Source: Aquificaceae bacterium (lineage in GTDB: Bacteria > Aquificota > Aquificia > Aquificales > Aquificaceae). From it: a DNA stretch of 64,000 bases. Each line of letters opens with the position of its first letter. Within the stretch, counting starts at the first letter, position 1. The notes under the pieces were generated by a model. The model made no database searches, was not told the DNA's origin, and saw only the letters and a list, made by a program, of their open reading frames with translations. Location of the stretch: NCBI GenBank assembly GCA_027079305.1, contig JALWVU010000073.1:124001-188000 (forward strand). Reading direction: 5' to 3'. This document shows, piece after piece, positions 34,042 through 43,413 of this stretch. Both the position numbers and the translations under genes were made by a program.

Positions 34042-34752
34042 TTATAACCTCCTTCTGTCCCTGCCTTTGATGTACAGAACCTTCGTCATCTGAAAGATCC
34101 TCGATACCGTCCCGGGACCGAGCCTTTCCACCATAAGCGATCTCGGAAGTTCTATATCGGGTGCTGTCTTCCTTATCTTCTTTTCCTCCTTCTCGTCCCC
34201 AGTCAGGGAGAAGTTGGTGGTTATTATAGTGCTCCTGAGGTTGTTGTATCTGTGAGAGATTATGTAGGAGATTATCTCCCTCTGCCACTCGGACAGCCTC
34301 TCACTACCGAGATCGTCCAGAACTATGAGCGGATAGCTGAGAATCCTTTTTATGGCTTTGGAGGTCTTGCCCTCGTTTATTAGAGCTTTTAGCTTGTAGA
34401 TGAGGTCCTTAGTATCGAAGAACCTGCCCTTTATCCCTTTATCCCTGTATATCTTCTTGAGTATGCCTACCGCCAGGTGAGTTTTCCCAACACCGGGTGT
34501 TCCTACAAAGGTAAGCCCCTTTCCCTCAGAAGGATCAAAGGAGGAAGCGAAAACGAAGGCTTCCTTGTAGGCGTTCTCCTCGGAAGGGTTTTCATACTGA
34601 TAGTTATCGAGCTCCGCCTCCCAGAACCTCCTGGGGATACCGAGAATCTTGTTTATATTCTCCTGTTCGAACCTGCACTCACACAGGTCTACCGATCCTC
34701 CCCCCCTCGGGACGAACCCCGTTCCACCGCACCTCGGACAAGCCCCTTCCAT
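34042..34752 (-). CDS. dnaC: DnaC-like AAA+ helicase loader
   Basis: A 236-residue ATPase with a zinc-finger-like N-terminus (CPRCGGTG ... CEC), a Walker A GTPGVGKTH, Walker B VLDDLG and a sensor region TTNFS. It is likely to load the replicative helicase; the IstB-type transposition helper is the alternative, but no transposase is nearby and the cysteine-rich start favours DnaC. Its ATG overlaps the pgsA stop (TAATG), so it is coupled to that gene. Confidence 0.88.
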   Translation of the reverse strand: MEGACPRCGGTGFVPRGGGSVDLCECRFEQENINKILGIPRRFWEAELDNYQYENPSEENAYKEAFVFASSFDPSEGKGLTFVGTPGVGKTHLAVGILKKIYRDKGIKGRFFDTKDLIYKLKALINEGKTSKAIKRILSYPLIVLDDLGSERLSEWQREIISYIISHRYNNLRSTIITTNFSLTGDEKEEKKIRKTAPDIELPRSLMVERLGPGTVSRIFQMTKVLYIKGRDRRRL

Positions 34753-35261
34753 TAGGGATAATTTAGTCCCGAAAGCTCCCTGAGATAAGTCTTAAGGTAG
34801 TCGTAAGCGGACACGTAGGCAACCAGAACGGAAAGCCAGAGAACGTGCACACCGTAGGGATACTCCACGAGAAGGAGGATAACCGCCAAGAACTCAAGTG
34901 AGGTCTTGAACTTGCCGAGGGCTGAGGCTTCCAGCACAACTCCCTGACCAGCAAGCATACTCCTAACAAAGGTGATGCTGAGCTCTCTAAGGAGCAGGAG
35001 AATAACCGGCAAAGATCCTACCCTGCCTATTTCCACGAGAGCTATAAGGGTGGAAAGGACGAGAACCTTGTCCGCGAGGGGATCGAGGAACTTTCCCAGG
35101 TTGGTGGTCTCCCCGTTCATGCGAGCCAGCCTGCCGTCCACCAGATCGGTAAGGGCACCCGTCAGGAAGATAATCAGGGCCAGGCTAAGCTGACCGTTCA
35201 CTACCGCCAGAACGGTAGGAAGTGCAAGAAGGATCCTGGAAAGTGTTAGAAGGTTTGCCAT
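34752..35261 (-). CDS. pgsA: CDP-diacylglycerol-glycerol-3-phosphate phosphatidyltransferase
   Basis: Makes phosphatidylglycerol phosphate in the inner membrane. The 169 residues hold about five or six helices and the CDP-alcohol transferase motif DGRLARMNGETTNLGKFLDP plus LAD, fitting DGxxAR-x8-GxxxDxxxD. A second family member lies at 40076-40633. ATG 35261 lacks a Shine-Dalgarno; TATAAT is 9 bases upstream. Confidence 0.92.
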   Translation of the reverse strand: MANLLTLSRILLALPTVLAVVNGQLSLALIIFLTGALTDLVDGRLARMNGETTNLGKFLDPLADKVLVLSTLIALVEIGRVGSLPVILLLLRELSITFVRSMLAGQGVVLEASALGKFKTSLEFLAVILLLVEYPYGVHVLWLSVLVAYVSAYDYLKTYLRELSGLNYP

Positions 35262-35266
35262 CCGTT

Positions 35267-35276
35267 TAAAATTATA
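35267..35276. promoter_or_regulatory. Overlapping divergent -10 boxes, pgsA / AtpR-like gene
   Basis: Plus-strand TAAAAT (35267-35272) ends 9 bases before GTG 35282, and minus-strand TATAAT (35276-35271) ends 9 bases before the pgsA ATG. They share two base pairs. Only 20 bases separate the two start codons. Confidence 0.5.
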
Positions 35277-35281
35277 AAGCG

Positions 35282-35539
35282 GTGGATCTCTTTATTTCCC
35301 TGCTCGTGGGCTTTCTTTCCGGACTGTTATACAACGAACATATATACAGGCAATCTCTCAGATTTCCCAAGAGCAGACCTTATCTATCCTTTCTGATCAG
35401 ATTCTCCTTCCTCGGGGTCGTGGCCTTCTCCGTAGCCCTCCTGTGGGAGGCGGAAGGTCTCTTATCCTTCCTGGCGGGGAACCTTTTAGGGAGATTCCTT
35501 CATACTCTTTTGAGGGCTTTCGTGATTGTAAGATATTAG
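35282..35539 (+). CDS. Small three-helix membrane protein, AtpR-like
   Basis: An 85-residue protein with three hydrophobic helices. The second opens with an arginine (LSFLIRFSFLGV) and the third carries GNLLGRFLHTLLR. This pattern of membrane arginines is that of AtpR (F1F0 ATPase subunit 2 of N-ATPase operons), but no ATPase genes are nearby, so the resemblance may be only structural. The start is GTG with no ribosome binding site, matching a leaderless mRNA. The next gene starts 1 base after its stop. Confidence 0.55.
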   Translation: MDLFISLLVGFLSGLLYNEHIYRQSLRFPKSRPYLSFLIRFSFLGVVAFSVALLWEAEGLLSFLAGNLLGRFLHTLLRAFVIVRY

Positions 35540-35540
35540 A

Positions 35541-35915
35541 ATGGAGGCCCTTCAGAATGTAATCCTTCTCCTCAGCGAACCCCTCGTTCAGTTCTTCATC
35601 TGGGTGGCGGTGCTGTTTGTAATAGCAAATATATTTGTGGACAGGAGGCTCTCCTTCTGGATAGCCTCCGTGGGAGCCACCTACTTCTGGATAAAGACCC
35701 AGGACCCCAGAGTGGCCCTTAAAGCCTGGCTCGTGGTTCTGGGCGTTTTCTTGATAATACTCGCTGTTAAGAACGTCTTTAACCTGAACATAATTCTTCT
35801 CCTCAAGGGCAAAAAGAGATGTCCCATGTGCTGTGAGGAGGCCTACAGGAAGGCCAAGGTCTGTCCCCACTGCCACTACAAGTTCGCGTCCGAAACAGAC
35901 GAGTGCGAGACCTGA
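35541..35915 (+). CDS. Membrane protein with C-terminal zinc ribbon
   Basis: A 124-residue protein with three hydrophobic segments (about 18-33, 38-50 and 60-90) and a C-terminal zinc ribbon CPMCCEEAYRKAKVCPHC (two CxxC knuckles). No enzyme motif is visible. The ribbon type is common in small membrane proteins of unknown function. It starts 1 base after the AtpR-like gene, so the two are coupled and may form a complex. Two genes later come tRNAs. Confidence 0.65.
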   Translation: MEALQNVILLLSEPLVQFFIWVAVLFVIANIFVDRRLSFWIASVGATYFWIKTQDPRVALKAWLVVLGVFLIILAVKNVFNLNIILLLKGKKRCPMCCEEAYRKAKVCPHCHYKFASETDECET

Positions 35916-35965
35916 CTTGCCCCGGCGGTAGAGTTTTCGTAGATTAATAGGCGGAGAGGTGGGAG

Positions 35966-36124
35966 ATGTCCATGAAAAATCTGATGGAAAGGATGAGAGA
36001 GGAGGCTCTCAGGAGGCTTGAGGAAGAAAGGAGCAGGAGGAGAGAGTGCCTACGCATAAGAGTGCTTCTCCCGAAACTGAGGGAGAAGAGGATCGAGCTT
36101 GAAAGGAAGGGGCGGTTGGTGTAA
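35966..36124 (+). CDS. Small basic helical protein (52 aa)
   Basis: A short open frame from ATG 35966 to TAA 36122-36124, preceded by GGAGAGGTGGGAG. The product is rich in Arg and Glu and wholly helical (RMREEALRRLEEERSRRREC). I do not recognise it. A possible promoter (TTGCCC, 17 bases, TAGATT) precedes it and could also drive the two tRNA genes downstream, so part of its role may be as a leader. Confidence 0.5.
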   Translation: MSMKNLMERMREEALRRLEEERSRRRECLRIRVLLPKLREKRIELERKGRLV

Positions 36125-36143
36125 AATTTATAATTCCCTGGTA

Positions 36144-36219
36144 GGGGCCGTAGCTCAGCTGGGAGAGCGCCGATATGGCATGTCGGAGGTCACGGGTTCA
36201 AGTCCCGTCGGCTCCACCA
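36144..36219 (+). tRNA. tRNA-Ala (GGC)
   Basis: A complete cloverleaf. Acceptor stem GGGGCCG pairs with CGGCTCC (one G-T pair). The anticodon loop ATGGCAT gives GGC, flanked by a 5-bp stem, and the T arm is ACGGG-TTCAAGT-CCCGT. The 3' CCA is encoded (36217-36219). Confidence 0.97.
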
Positions 36220-36232
36220 GGGGCTGAAGCGA

Positions 36233-36305
36233 GAGCCGGTAGCTCAGTCGGTAGAGCAACGGCCTTTTAAGCCGTGGGTCCCGGGTTCGATCCCCGGCCG
36301 GCTCA
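36233..36305 (+). tRNA. tRNA-Lys (TTT)
   Basis: Acceptor GAGCCGG pairs with CCGGCTC, and the T arm is CCGGG-TTCGATC-CCCGG. The anticodon loop CTTTTAA gives TTT. CCA is not encoded (TTT follows the discriminator A). Only 10 bases separate it from the ATG of the next gene. Confidence 0.97.
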
Positions 36306-36315
36306 TTTTACCCCC

Positions 36316-36888
36316 ATGAAGAACGACAACGTCTTTATAGCCCTCCTCCATTACCCAGCCATGGACAGGGAGGGGAAGATAATAGTTACCTCCTTCACCA
36401 CTATGGACCTGCATGACATAGCTCGCCCCGCCAGAGCTTACGAGATAAACAGGTTCTACATCGTCCAGCCCATAGACGCCCAGAGACTCGTGATAAAAAG
36501 ACAGATAGATTACTGGCTCTCGGAGGAGGGCAGAAAGGCGAACCCTACCAGGTTCGAGATAGTTCAGCTGGTCCGCTTAAAATATACTCTCGATGAGGTC
36601 GTGGAAGAGCTTGAGAAGGAAAGGGGAAGGAGACCGGTGCTCGTGGGAACCGACGCGAGGAAGTATCCAAACACCGTGGGATACGATGAGCTAAAGAGGG
36701 AGATAGAAAAGAGAGACAGAGATTACCTCATAGTCTTCGGAACCGGATACGGTATACCCCCGGACATGATGAGAACCTTCGACTATATACTCGAGCCTGT
36801 ATACGGTGCGGGGGATTGGAACCACCTCTCGGTCAGAAACGCGGTAGCCATAATACTGGACAGGCTTTTCAGCAGGAACAGGTGCTGA
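36316..36888 (+). CDS. SPOUT-type RNA methyltransferase (TrmD-like, Aquificae/clostridial family)
   Basis: A 190-residue protein of the small SAM-dependent RNA methylase family related to TrmD. Motifs are FIALLHYP at the start, ARPARAYEINRFYIVQP, and a C-terminal knotted part with IVFGTGYGIPPDM and YGAGDWNHLSVRNAVAI that forms the SAM pocket. The target is unknown. ATG 36316 gives the usual start; it lies 10 bases after tRNA-Lys with no ribosome binding site, so its mRNA 5' end may be made by tRNA 3' processing. mraY follows after 3 bases. Confidence 0.85.
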   Translation: MKNDNVFIALLHYPAMDREGKIIVTSFTTMDLHDIARPARAYEINRFYIVQPIDAQRLVIKRQIDYWLSEEGRKANPTRFEIVQLVRLKYTLDEVVEELEKERGRRPVLVGTDARKYPNTVGYDELKREIEKRDRDYLIVFGTGYGIPPDMMRTFDYILEPVYGAGDWNHLSVRNAVAIILDRLFSRNRC

Positions 36889-36891
36889 GGC

Positions 36892-37971
36892 ATGGTATAC
36901 CACCTTGCCCTGATCTTAAAGGATTACTTCTTCCTCTTCAACGTTTTCAAATACATAACCTTCAGGTCCTTCACAGCCATACTGATAGCCTTCTTTATAA
37001 CGCTGATACTATCACCCACCTTTATGGAGAGAATTTCCCGGATACAGAGATTTCTGGGAGGATACGTAAGGGAATACACGCCAGAGCATCATGAGAACAA
37101 GAAGTATACACCCACGATGGGTGGAGTGGTCATAATAACTGTGATTCTCCTCTCCACCCTATTACTCATGAGGGTGGACATCAAGTATACTTGGGTCCTT
37201 ATCTTCGCCACCCTCTCCTTCGCTCTCATAGGGCTGATCGACGACTGGATAAAGCTCAAGGATAAGAAGGGGCTTTCCATAAAGGCCAAGCTCTTTCTCC
37301 AGATATTGTTCGCCCTTATGATCTCATACTTGATCTTCTACTGGGTAGGCCTCGAGACAAAACTCTACTTCCCCTTCTTCAAGGAGCTTACCATCGATTT
37401 GGGATGGCTGTATGTTCCATTTGCCACCTTCATAATCGTGGGAACCGCCAACGCGGTGAACCTGACCGACGGTCTGGACGGCCTCGCCATAGGTCCTTCC
37501 ATGACCACCGCCACCGCCTTCGGCGTGATAGCCTACGCGGTGGGACACTCCAAGATATCGGATTATCTGGGCATACCTTACGTCCCCTACGCAGGGGAGA
37601 TAACGGTCTTCTGCTTTGCCATAGTAGGGGCAGGTCTCGGGTTCCTCTGGTTTAACGCTTTTCCAGCACAGATGTTTATGGGAGACGTGGGTGCCCTCGG
37701 CCTGGGAGCAGCCCTTGGAACCGTATCTATATTGACCAAGTCCGAGTTTCTCCTTGCTGTCGCGGGAGGTGTCTTTGTATTCGAGACCATAACGGTTATA
37801 CTTCAGATAATCTACTTCAGAATAACCAAAGGGAAGAGACTATTCAAAAGGGCACCCTTCCACCACCATTTAGAGCTTTCCGGACTCCCAGAACCGAAGA
37901 TCGTGGTCCGTATGTGGATAATTTCCGTCCTGCTGGCTATAATCTCGGTAGCTATGCTCAAGCTCAGGTAA
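36892..37971 (+). CDS. mraY: Phospho-N-acetylmuramoyl-pentapeptide transferase
   Basis: Makes lipid I in peptidoglycan synthesis. The 359 residues form ten membrane helices with the catalytic acidic motifs LIDDWIKL (DD), [10 protein letters not shown] and [10 protein letters not shown], and the nucleoside-binding end FHHHLELSG. The rest of the mur/dcw cluster is absent; murF lies at 60287. AGGTGCTGAGGC before the ATG serves as a weak ribosome binding site. The last 8 bases overlap the convergent DUF2227 gene. Confidence 0.97.
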   Translation: MVYHLALILKDYFFLFNVFKYITFRSFTAILIAFFITLILSPTFMERISRIQRFLGGYVREYTPEHHENKKYTPTMGGVVIITVILLSTLLLMRVDIKYTWVLIFATLSFALIGLIDDWIKLKDKKGLSIKAKLFLQILFALMISYLIFYWVGLETKLYFPFFKELTIDLGWLYVPFATFIIVGTANAVNLTDGLDGLAIGPSMTTATAFGVIAYAVGHSKISDYLGIPYVPYAGEITVFCFAIVGAGLGFLWFNAFPAQMFMGDVGALGLGAALGTVSILTKSEFLLAVAGGVFVFETITVILQIIYFRITKGKRLFKRAPFHHHLELSGLPEPKIVVRMWIISVLLAIISVAMLKLR

Positions 37972-38452
37972 ACCTCTTTACAAAGCTCGAGATCCCGTCA
38001 AGAATTATGTGAACTATATCCGCACAAATAACGCCCGCCACAAAGTAAAGGCTATTCTCACTTCTGAAAAGGTCGTTGAGGAACTCGAAGGGGTTAAAGC
38101 TGGCAAGAAACATAGCAAACCCCCTGTCGAGGGTAGAGACTACACCTATAAGAACGAAGTATAGGAAAAGGACCACTCCCACTATGTAGGCGAGTCTGAG
38201 GAGACTGCCCACGACGGGAACGTGAGACAGCCCCCTGTGTTTTGAAAGGCTCTGGTAAGGTGCCCAGAGACATCTTAGGAAGCTCCATCTCTTGGTGGGT
38301 CTTGAGTTTGGGAGGTCTATGTCCGGCGACAGGAGGAAGGTTCCCACAAGGTATCCGAGGCCGAAGGGAAGGTAAAACTCCTTGGGAAGGAAGTAGAAAA
38401 AGGCGGGCAGAGCGGTGAGGTTCACAAGGTCGTGGGTTCTACCGAGCGCCAT
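37964..38452 (-). CDS. DUF2227-family putative metal-binding membrane protein
   Basis: A 162-residue protein with four membrane helices. It begins GRTHDLVNL and has [15 protein letters not shown] and [11 protein letters not shown], the His/Asp pattern that led to the metal-binding label of the family, similar to YdjM-type hydrolases. Function unknown. It is the last gene of the minus-strand run led by yebC and overlaps recJ by 14 bases. Confidence 0.8.
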   Translation of the reverse strand: MALGRTHDLVNLTALPAFFYFLPKEFYLPFGLGYLVGTFLLSPDIDLPNSRPTKRWSFLRCLWAPYQSLSKHRGLSHVPVVGSLLRLAYIVGVVLFLYFVLIGVVSTLDRGFAMFLASFNPFEFLNDLFRSENSLYFVAGVICADIVHIILDGISSFVKRFT

Positions 38453-40079
38453 TCCTGTCCTCAGCGTCTATCAGGTTGAACCCGTCATCACCGATAGAGT
38501 AGACCACCCTGACGGCACTCCCAGACCTGAGCCTATCGAACACCCTTCTGTCCCAGCAGGTCATGTTCACCCTATCGAACCTTATCTTAGCCCTGCCATA
38601 GCGCACACTTATCTCCTTTACCCTCAGCTTCTCCGATAGGAAGGTAGGCATGGGGTTCCTCTCACCGTAAGGCTCCAGTTTTTTGATCGCCTCCAAGTGT
38701 TCCCTTTTCACAGAAAGGGGCGAAAGCTCCATATCTACGTAAAGGGAGGGGAGCTCCCTGGGAACATGGCTGAAGATCTCTTCCGCCCTCTCGCTGAAGC
38801 TCTCTAAGAGGGAGCTTTCCAAGGTAAGGCCAGCCGCCTGGGGGTGCCCGCCCCACTTTATGAACATGTGGGAGAGCTTGCTCAGGCCCCTGTAAACGTC
38901 TATGCCCTCCACAGACCTGACGGATCCCACCGAATGGTTCTCTCCCTTGGAGAAGACCGCAACAGGCCTACCGAGTTCACTGGAGAGCCTCCCGGCCACT
39001 ATACCCAAAACGCCCACATGCCAGCCCTTGTCCCAGAGGGATATAAAGTTCTCACTTCTGAGCGTGAGGGCCTTCCTGTAAGCCTCCTTATAAACCCTGT
39101 CCGTTATTACTCTTCTCTTGATATTCAGGGACTCTATCTTCTTGGCGAGTTGCAGGGCGGTTTTCTCATCTTTCTCCAACAGGAGCTTGAGGGCAAGCTT
39201 AGGATCCCCGATCCTCCCCGGAGCGTTTATCCTGGGTGCTATCGAGTAGGCTATGTCTTTGGAAGTTATGGACCCCTCTACACCCGCGGTTCTGAGAAGT
39301 GCTTTTATCCCTGCCCTATCTATACTACCCGCGAGGATGCTCTCGAGGACCGATATACCTTTTGAGACGAGTATCCTGTTGGTTCCGTTCATCGGCATAA
39401 CGTCTCCAACCGTTCCCAGAGCCACGAGGGACAGAAGCTCCCTCACATCCTTTTCAAGGCCCAGCTCCCTGCTAAGGACCGCTCCTATGTAAAAGCAGAC
39501 CGCGGAGGAAGATATCTCCTTCAGCTCCCCCGCATCCTCCGAAAGCTTAGGGTTTATCAGTATCGCCTTCTCCGGAGTCTCCTCCGGAACGTTGTGGTGG
39601 TCTATCACTATAACATCTATCCCGGAACTGTCTATCTCACGGACCGCGGAGGTCCCGTTGTCAACGGTTATGAGCAGATCACCGTACTTGGAAAAGATGG
39701 AGATAAGCTCTCCATTTAGGCCGTATCCGGTAGATCTGCTTGGCAGGACGGGGACGACCTTTGCTCCCGCCTCCTTCAGAATTTCGTAGAGTATAGCGGT
39801 CCCGGTTATGCCGTCCACATCGTAATCCCCAAAGAGTATTATCCTTTCCCCTTTCCTGATAGCTCTCAGAATTCTGTCTATACCTTCCTCCACGTTCGGC
39901 AAAAGCGTGTATGGAAGAAGGTGCTTCAATCTCAGATCGAAGAGTCTGTCGTGTTCTTTTTCTAATCCTCTGTTGGCTATCAGCTGGGCGAGGAACTCCC
40001 CGTATAGGGATACTATTTCAGGGGAAGGTTTTATGTTTTCAGATAGCAGGATCCACTCTTTGCCCGTCAAGCCTCTCAT
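38439..40079 (-). CDS. recJ: Single-stranded-DNA-specific exonuclease RecJ
   Basis: A 5'-3' ssDNA exonuclease for recombination and mismatch repair, 546 residues. DHH-family metal motifs include FGDYDVDGITGTAIL, TVDNG, VIDHHNVPEE and, in the DHHA1 half, WGGHPQAAGLT. An OB-like C-terminal domain follows. It overlaps the pgsA-like gene by 4 bases (ATGA), and mutL and recA lie upstream in the same run. Confidence 0.96.
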   Translation of the reverse strand: MRGLTGKEWILLSENIKPSPEIVSLYGEFLAQLIANRGLEKEHDRLFDLRLKHLLPYTLLPNVEEGIDRILRAIRKGERIILFGDYDVDGITGTAILYEILKEAGAKVVPVLPSRSTGYGLNGELISIFSKYGDLLITVDNGTSAVREIDSSGIDVIVIDHHNVPEETPEKAILINPKLSEDAGELKEISSSAVCFYIGAVLSRELGLEKDVRELLSLVALGTVGDVMPMNGTNRILVSKGISVLESILAGSIDRAGIKALLRTAGVEGSITSKDIAYSIAPRINAPGRIGDPKLALKLLLEKDEKTALQLAKKIESLNIKRRVITDRVYKEAYRKALTLRSENFISLWDKGWHVGVLGIVAGRLSSELGRPVAVFSKGENHSVGSVRSVEGIDVYRGLSKLSHMFIKWGGHPQAAGLTLESSLLESFSERAEEIFSHVPRELPSLYVDMELSPLSVKREHLEAIKKLEPYGERNPMPTFLSEKLRVKEISVRYGRAKIRFDRVNMTCWDRRVFDRLRSGSAVRVVYSIGDDGFNLIDAEDRNGAR

Positions 40080-40633
40080 CTTTTCTCAATTATAAGTTTA
40101 CTCCTGAGGAAGCTTACTCCCCTCAGGGCGTAGTCTGTCCACGATATAAGAACCAGTGTTAAAGAGAGTATCTCCAAACCTTTGAGAACAACGTTTAGAG
40201 TCTGCACTGGATAGAGATTAAAGGAAAAGGCCAGGATCACGGTTAGGGAGACGAAGAAGGTTGTGAGTTTCCCCGAGGGAGAAGGCTCGGGGATGAAGCC
40301 GAACCTTTTAAGAACCACTGAGCCTGCTATCAGGAAAAGATCCCTTGCGAACAGCAGGATCAGCAGGAAAGGCTCTACCCTCACAGGGGTGAAGAAGGTT
40401 ACCGAGACAAGGCCGGATAGCAGGAGCACCTTGTCCGCAAGTGGATCGAGGAGCTTTCCGAGGAAGGTCTGAGCACCGAACCTGCGGGCTATGAATCCGT
40501 CCACCGCATCACTAAGAGCAAGCAAAAAGAATAATAGGGAGGCAAACTCGTGCCTTTCCCGGTATGAGAGGAACAGAACAAGCGGAGATAAAAGCAGTCT
40601 GCAAGCGGATATGAGGTTAGGAACTCTTTTCAT
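40076..40633 (-). CDS. CDP-alcohol phosphatidyltransferase (second PgsA-like)
   Basis: A 185-residue membrane protein with the transferase motif DAVDGFIARRFG then FLGKLLDPLADKV. It is the second copy of this family in the window. Which of the two makes phosphatidylglycerol phosphate, and whether the other makes another phospholipid such as cardiolipin, cannot be decided from sequence. It overlaps cmk by 17 bases and recJ by 4. Confidence 0.87.
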   Translation of the reverse strand: MKRVPNLISACRLLLSPLVLFLSYRERHEFASLLFFLLALSDAVDGFIARRFGAQTFLGKLLDPLADKVLLLSGLVSVTFFTPVRVEPFLLILLFARDLFLIAGSVVLKRFGFIPEPSPSGKLTTFFVSLTVILAFSFNLYPVQTLNVVLKGLEILSLTLVLISWTDYALRGVSFLRSKLIIEKR

Positions 40634-41294
40634 TCTGAATCTTCAGAACGATGCCCAGTGCAGTTTTTAGACTTTCCTCGGGCTCCATGTCTGTTGTATC
40701 TATAACCACCGCATCCTCCGCAGGTCTGAAAGGATACTTTTCCCTCTCCATGTCCCTTCTGTCTCTATCGAGTATCTTCTTCAACACCTCTTCCAGGCTA
40801 ACCTCCATGCCCTTTTCTCTCAGCTGTTTCCATCTTCTCCTTGCTCTCTCTTCAGGTGAAGCTGTTATGAAGAGCTTAATTTCCGCGTCCGGAAATATGT
40901 GGGTCCCCGCATCTCTGCCCTCTATAACAGCCTGTCCTTCTCCTACCAGCTTCCTGAAAAGATCGTTTATGAACTCCCTGAACTGGGGTATCGTTCCCAC
41001 AATAGATGCAGCCCTGCCCACCTCCTCACTCCTGAGCAGATCCTCCTTCACCTCTTTGCCGTCTATCAACACCCTCGTCCTTCCCACCTCCGGGACTATC
41101 TCGAGCCTGCGGAGGAGAGGCTCTACAGCGCTCCAGCTGACCTTCTGGAGGTCTTCTTCGCTAATCAAGAGCAGATAACCGATCGCCCTGTAGGCAAGGC
41201 CAGTTTCGAGGTAGGGTATGCGGAGCCTTTCGGATATACCCTTAGCGATGTAGCTCTTTCCGCTTCCCGCTGGGCCGTCAACGGTTATCTTCAT
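40617..41294 (-). CDS. cmk: Cytidylate kinase
   Basis: Phosphorylates CMP and dCMP. The 225 residues start with the P-loop GPAGSGKSYIAKGIS and contain GRDAGTHIFPDAEIKLFITAS and a basic lid RDRRDMERE. GRDAGT stands where many family members have GRDIGT. TAAAAT lies 10 bases before the ATG across the pilT stop, with no Shine-Dalgarno, so an internal promoter is possible. Confidence 0.95.
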   Translation of the reverse strand: MKITVDGPAGSGKSYIAKGISERLRIPYLETGLAYRAIGYLLLISEEDLQKVSWSAVEPLLRRLEIVPEVGRTRVLIDGKEVKEDLLRSEEVGRAASIVGTIPQFREFINDLFRKLVGEGQAVIEGRDAGTHIFPDAEIKLFITASPEERARRRWKQLREKGMEVSLEEVLKKILDRDRRDMEREKYPFRPAEDAVVIDTTDMEPEESLKTALGIVLKIQNEKSS

Positions 41295-41307
41295 GGGGGA
41301 TAAGATT

Positions 41308-42402
41308 TTAATAGGTTACACCGCCGGAGGATATTCCTTTGAGTTTGAGTTCGAGATCGGAAGGTTTAGACGCATAAAGAAGTGCTGTATGGAAGTCTAT
41401 CAATCCTTTCCTGTAAAGTTCTTCCAAGTGCTGGTCAAAGGTCTGGGTTCCGTAGGCGGCCTTACCTTTGGCTATAAGCTCGGGTATCTCGTCCAGCCTG
41501 TCCGGATCGAGCAGGGCCTCCTTGATGGCTCCCGTGTTTATCATGATCTCGACCGCAGGTATGGATCCTTTCTTGTCCGCTCTGGGAAGGAGCCTCTGGG
41601 AGAAAACCGCCACAAGGGTGCTCGCGAGCATCTGTCTGATCTGGTCCCTGACCTCGAGCTTGAACATACTGATCAACCTGTTCACCGTCTCCTTGGCGTC
41701 GAGGGTGTGCAGGGTGGAGAGGACGAGGTGTCCCGTCTCCGCTGCCTGAAGGGCTATCTCGGCGGTCTCGGTGTCCCTTATCTCACCGACCATTATGACG
41801 TCAGGGTCCTCCCTGAGAGCCGCCCTCAAACCCCTCGCGAAGCTCTTTGTATCAAGCCCCACCTCCCTCTGAACTATGTAGCAGTTCCTGTCCCTGAGCA
41901 GATACTCTATGGGATCCTCTATGGTCACTATTATCTTCCTTTGGGTCTTGTTCATCTCCTCTATGATGGAAGCGAGGGTGGTGGACTTCCCTGAACCGGT
42001 CGGACCTGTAACGAGGACAAGTCCCTTACTGCTGTCCAGAACGGTTTTCAGAATAACCTCCGGAAGGTTCAGACTTTTGAAAGGCGGAATCTCGAAAGGT
42101 ATGACCCTGAAAGCCATTCCGGAGGTTCCTCTCTGCTTGTATACGTTCACCCTGAACCTGGACACCTTCGGCAGAGAGTAGGAAAGGTCTATCTCACCGA
42201 ACTGCTCGAACTCCTTTTTCTTTGCCTCGCTCTTGCCTACAACCTCTTGGAAAAATAAGGAGAAGTGTTCCTCGTCTATTATGGGAAACTCATCGTCCAC
42301 ATGGAGCTTCTTGTGTATTCTGTAAACTGGCTTGGAGCCTACCTTAAGGTGGATGTCCGAGGCCTCTAAATCAATCGCCTTCTTCAGTATCAGCTGCAAC
42401 AA
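41308..42402 (-). CDS. pilT: Type IV pilus retraction ATPase PilT
   Basis: A hexameric ATPase that retracts type IV pili. The 364 residues begin SDIHLKVG-type ([16 protein letters not shown]), with Walker [10 protein letters not shown], Walker [13 protein letters not shown] and the His box LSTLHT. The start is TTG (42402), with GAGG 9 bases upstream; no ATG or GTG fits. The start lies 32 bases inside recA. Other pil genes are not in the window. Confidence 0.95.
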   Translation of the reverse strand: MLQLILKKAIDLEASDIHLKVGSKPVYRIHKKLHVDDEFPIIDEEHFSLFFQEVVGKSEAKKKEFEQFGEIDLSYSLPKVSRFRVNVYKQRGTSGMAFRVIPFEIPPFKSLNLPEVILKTVLDSSKGLVLVTGPTGSGKSTTLASIIEEMNKTQRKIIVTIEDPIEYLLRDRNCYIVQREVGLDTKSFARGLRAALREDPDVIMVGEIRDTETAEIALQAAETGHLVLSTLHTLDAKETVNRLISMFKLEVRDQIRQMLASTLVAVFSQRLLPRADKKGSIPAVEIMINTGAIKEALLDPDRLDEIPELIAKGKAAYGTQTFDQHLEELYRKGLIDFHTALLYASKPSDLELKLKGISSGGVTY

Positions 42403-43408
42403 GGCCCGCTACCTCCCTCACTTTTTTCTCTATCTCTTCGGCCACCTCAGGATTCTCTTTAAGATACCTCTTGACCTGCTCCTTGCCCTGACCTATCCTC
42501 TGCTCCCCGTAGCTATACCAGGAACCGCTCTTGGTCAGGACGCCCTTGTCCACCGCAACATCTATCAGATCGCAGAGCTTGCATATACCCTCTCCGTAGA
42601 TCATGTCGAACTCCGCCTCCTGGAAAGGAGGAGCCAGCTTGTTCTTTACAACCCTCACCTTTACCCTGTAGCCTATCTTGTCGTTGCCATCTTTTATATC
42701 TCCCATTCTGCGAACTTCGAGTCTCATGTCCGAGAAAAACTTGAGAGCACGCCCTCCGGGCGTAGTTTCAGGATTTCCGAACATTACCCCTATCTTCTCC
42801 CTTACCTGGTTGATGAATATTAGGGCAGTGTTACCCTTGTGAACTATACCCTTGAGTTTTCTGAGAGCCTGGGACATCAAACGGGCCTGCTTACCCACCT
42901 GGGCCTCTCCCATTTCGCCCTCAAGCTCATCACGGGGGACGAGGGCCGCAACAGAGTCCACAACTATAACGTCTACAGCCCCGCTGTTTATCAGACTTTC
43001 CGCTATCTCCAGGGCCTGCTCTCCGTAGTCGGGTTGAGAGATGTAAAGGTTTTCCACGTCCACACCCAGCTTCCTTGCATACTTCGGATCGAGGGCGTGT
43101 TCCGCGTCTATGAAGACCGCAACTCCTCCCCTCTTCTGGGCCTCCGCTATAACGTGGAGTGCCAGCGTTGTCTTTCCTGAAGACTCAACGCCAAAGATCT
43201 CCACTATCCTTCCCCTGGGTATTCCACCTATACCAGTCGCTATGTCCAAGGCGAGGGAGCCTGTGGGAATAACTTCAACCTTTACCTTCTCCGCAGCGTG
43301 AAGGGGCATTATGGCACCCTTGCCAAACCTCTTCTCGATGTTGGCTATCGAGGCCTCAAGGGCCTTCTTCTTCTCACTGAGGATCTTGTTCGCAGTTTCC
43401 TGAGCCAT
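42371..43408 (-). CDS. recA: Recombinase RecA
   Basis: Catalyses strand exchange and LexA cleavage. The 345 residues have Walker [10 protein letters not shown] at 73-81, the loop [13 protein letters not shown] and the C-terminal acidic tail EEGD. GGAGG overlaps the gatC stop and lies before the ATG. No LexA operator is seen upstream because the gene follows gatC after 5 bases. Confidence 0.98.
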   Translation of the reverse strand: MAQETANKILSEKKKALEASIANIEKRFGKGAIMPLHAAEKVKVEVIPTGSLALDIATGIGGIPRGRIVEIFGVESSGKTTLALHVIAEAQKRGGVAVFIDAEHALDPKYARKLGVDVENLYISQPDYGEQALEIAESLINSGAVDVIVVDSVAALVPRDELEGEMGEAQVGKQARLMSQALRKLKGIVHKGNTALIFINQVREKIGVMFGNPETTPGGRALKFFSDMRLEVRRMGDIKDGNDKIGYRVKVRVVKNKLAPPFQEAEFDMIYGEGICKLCDLIDVAVDKGVLTKSGSWYSYGEQRIGQGKEQVKRYLKENPEVAEEIEKKVREVAGLVAADTEEGD

Positions 43409-43413
43409 CTAAA

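Noticed and set aside
34042-34752. IstB-type transposition helper of an insertion sequence
   Set aside because: No transposase or terminal inverted repeats are nearby, and a cysteine-rich N-terminus and pgsA coupling favour a DnaC-like loader.
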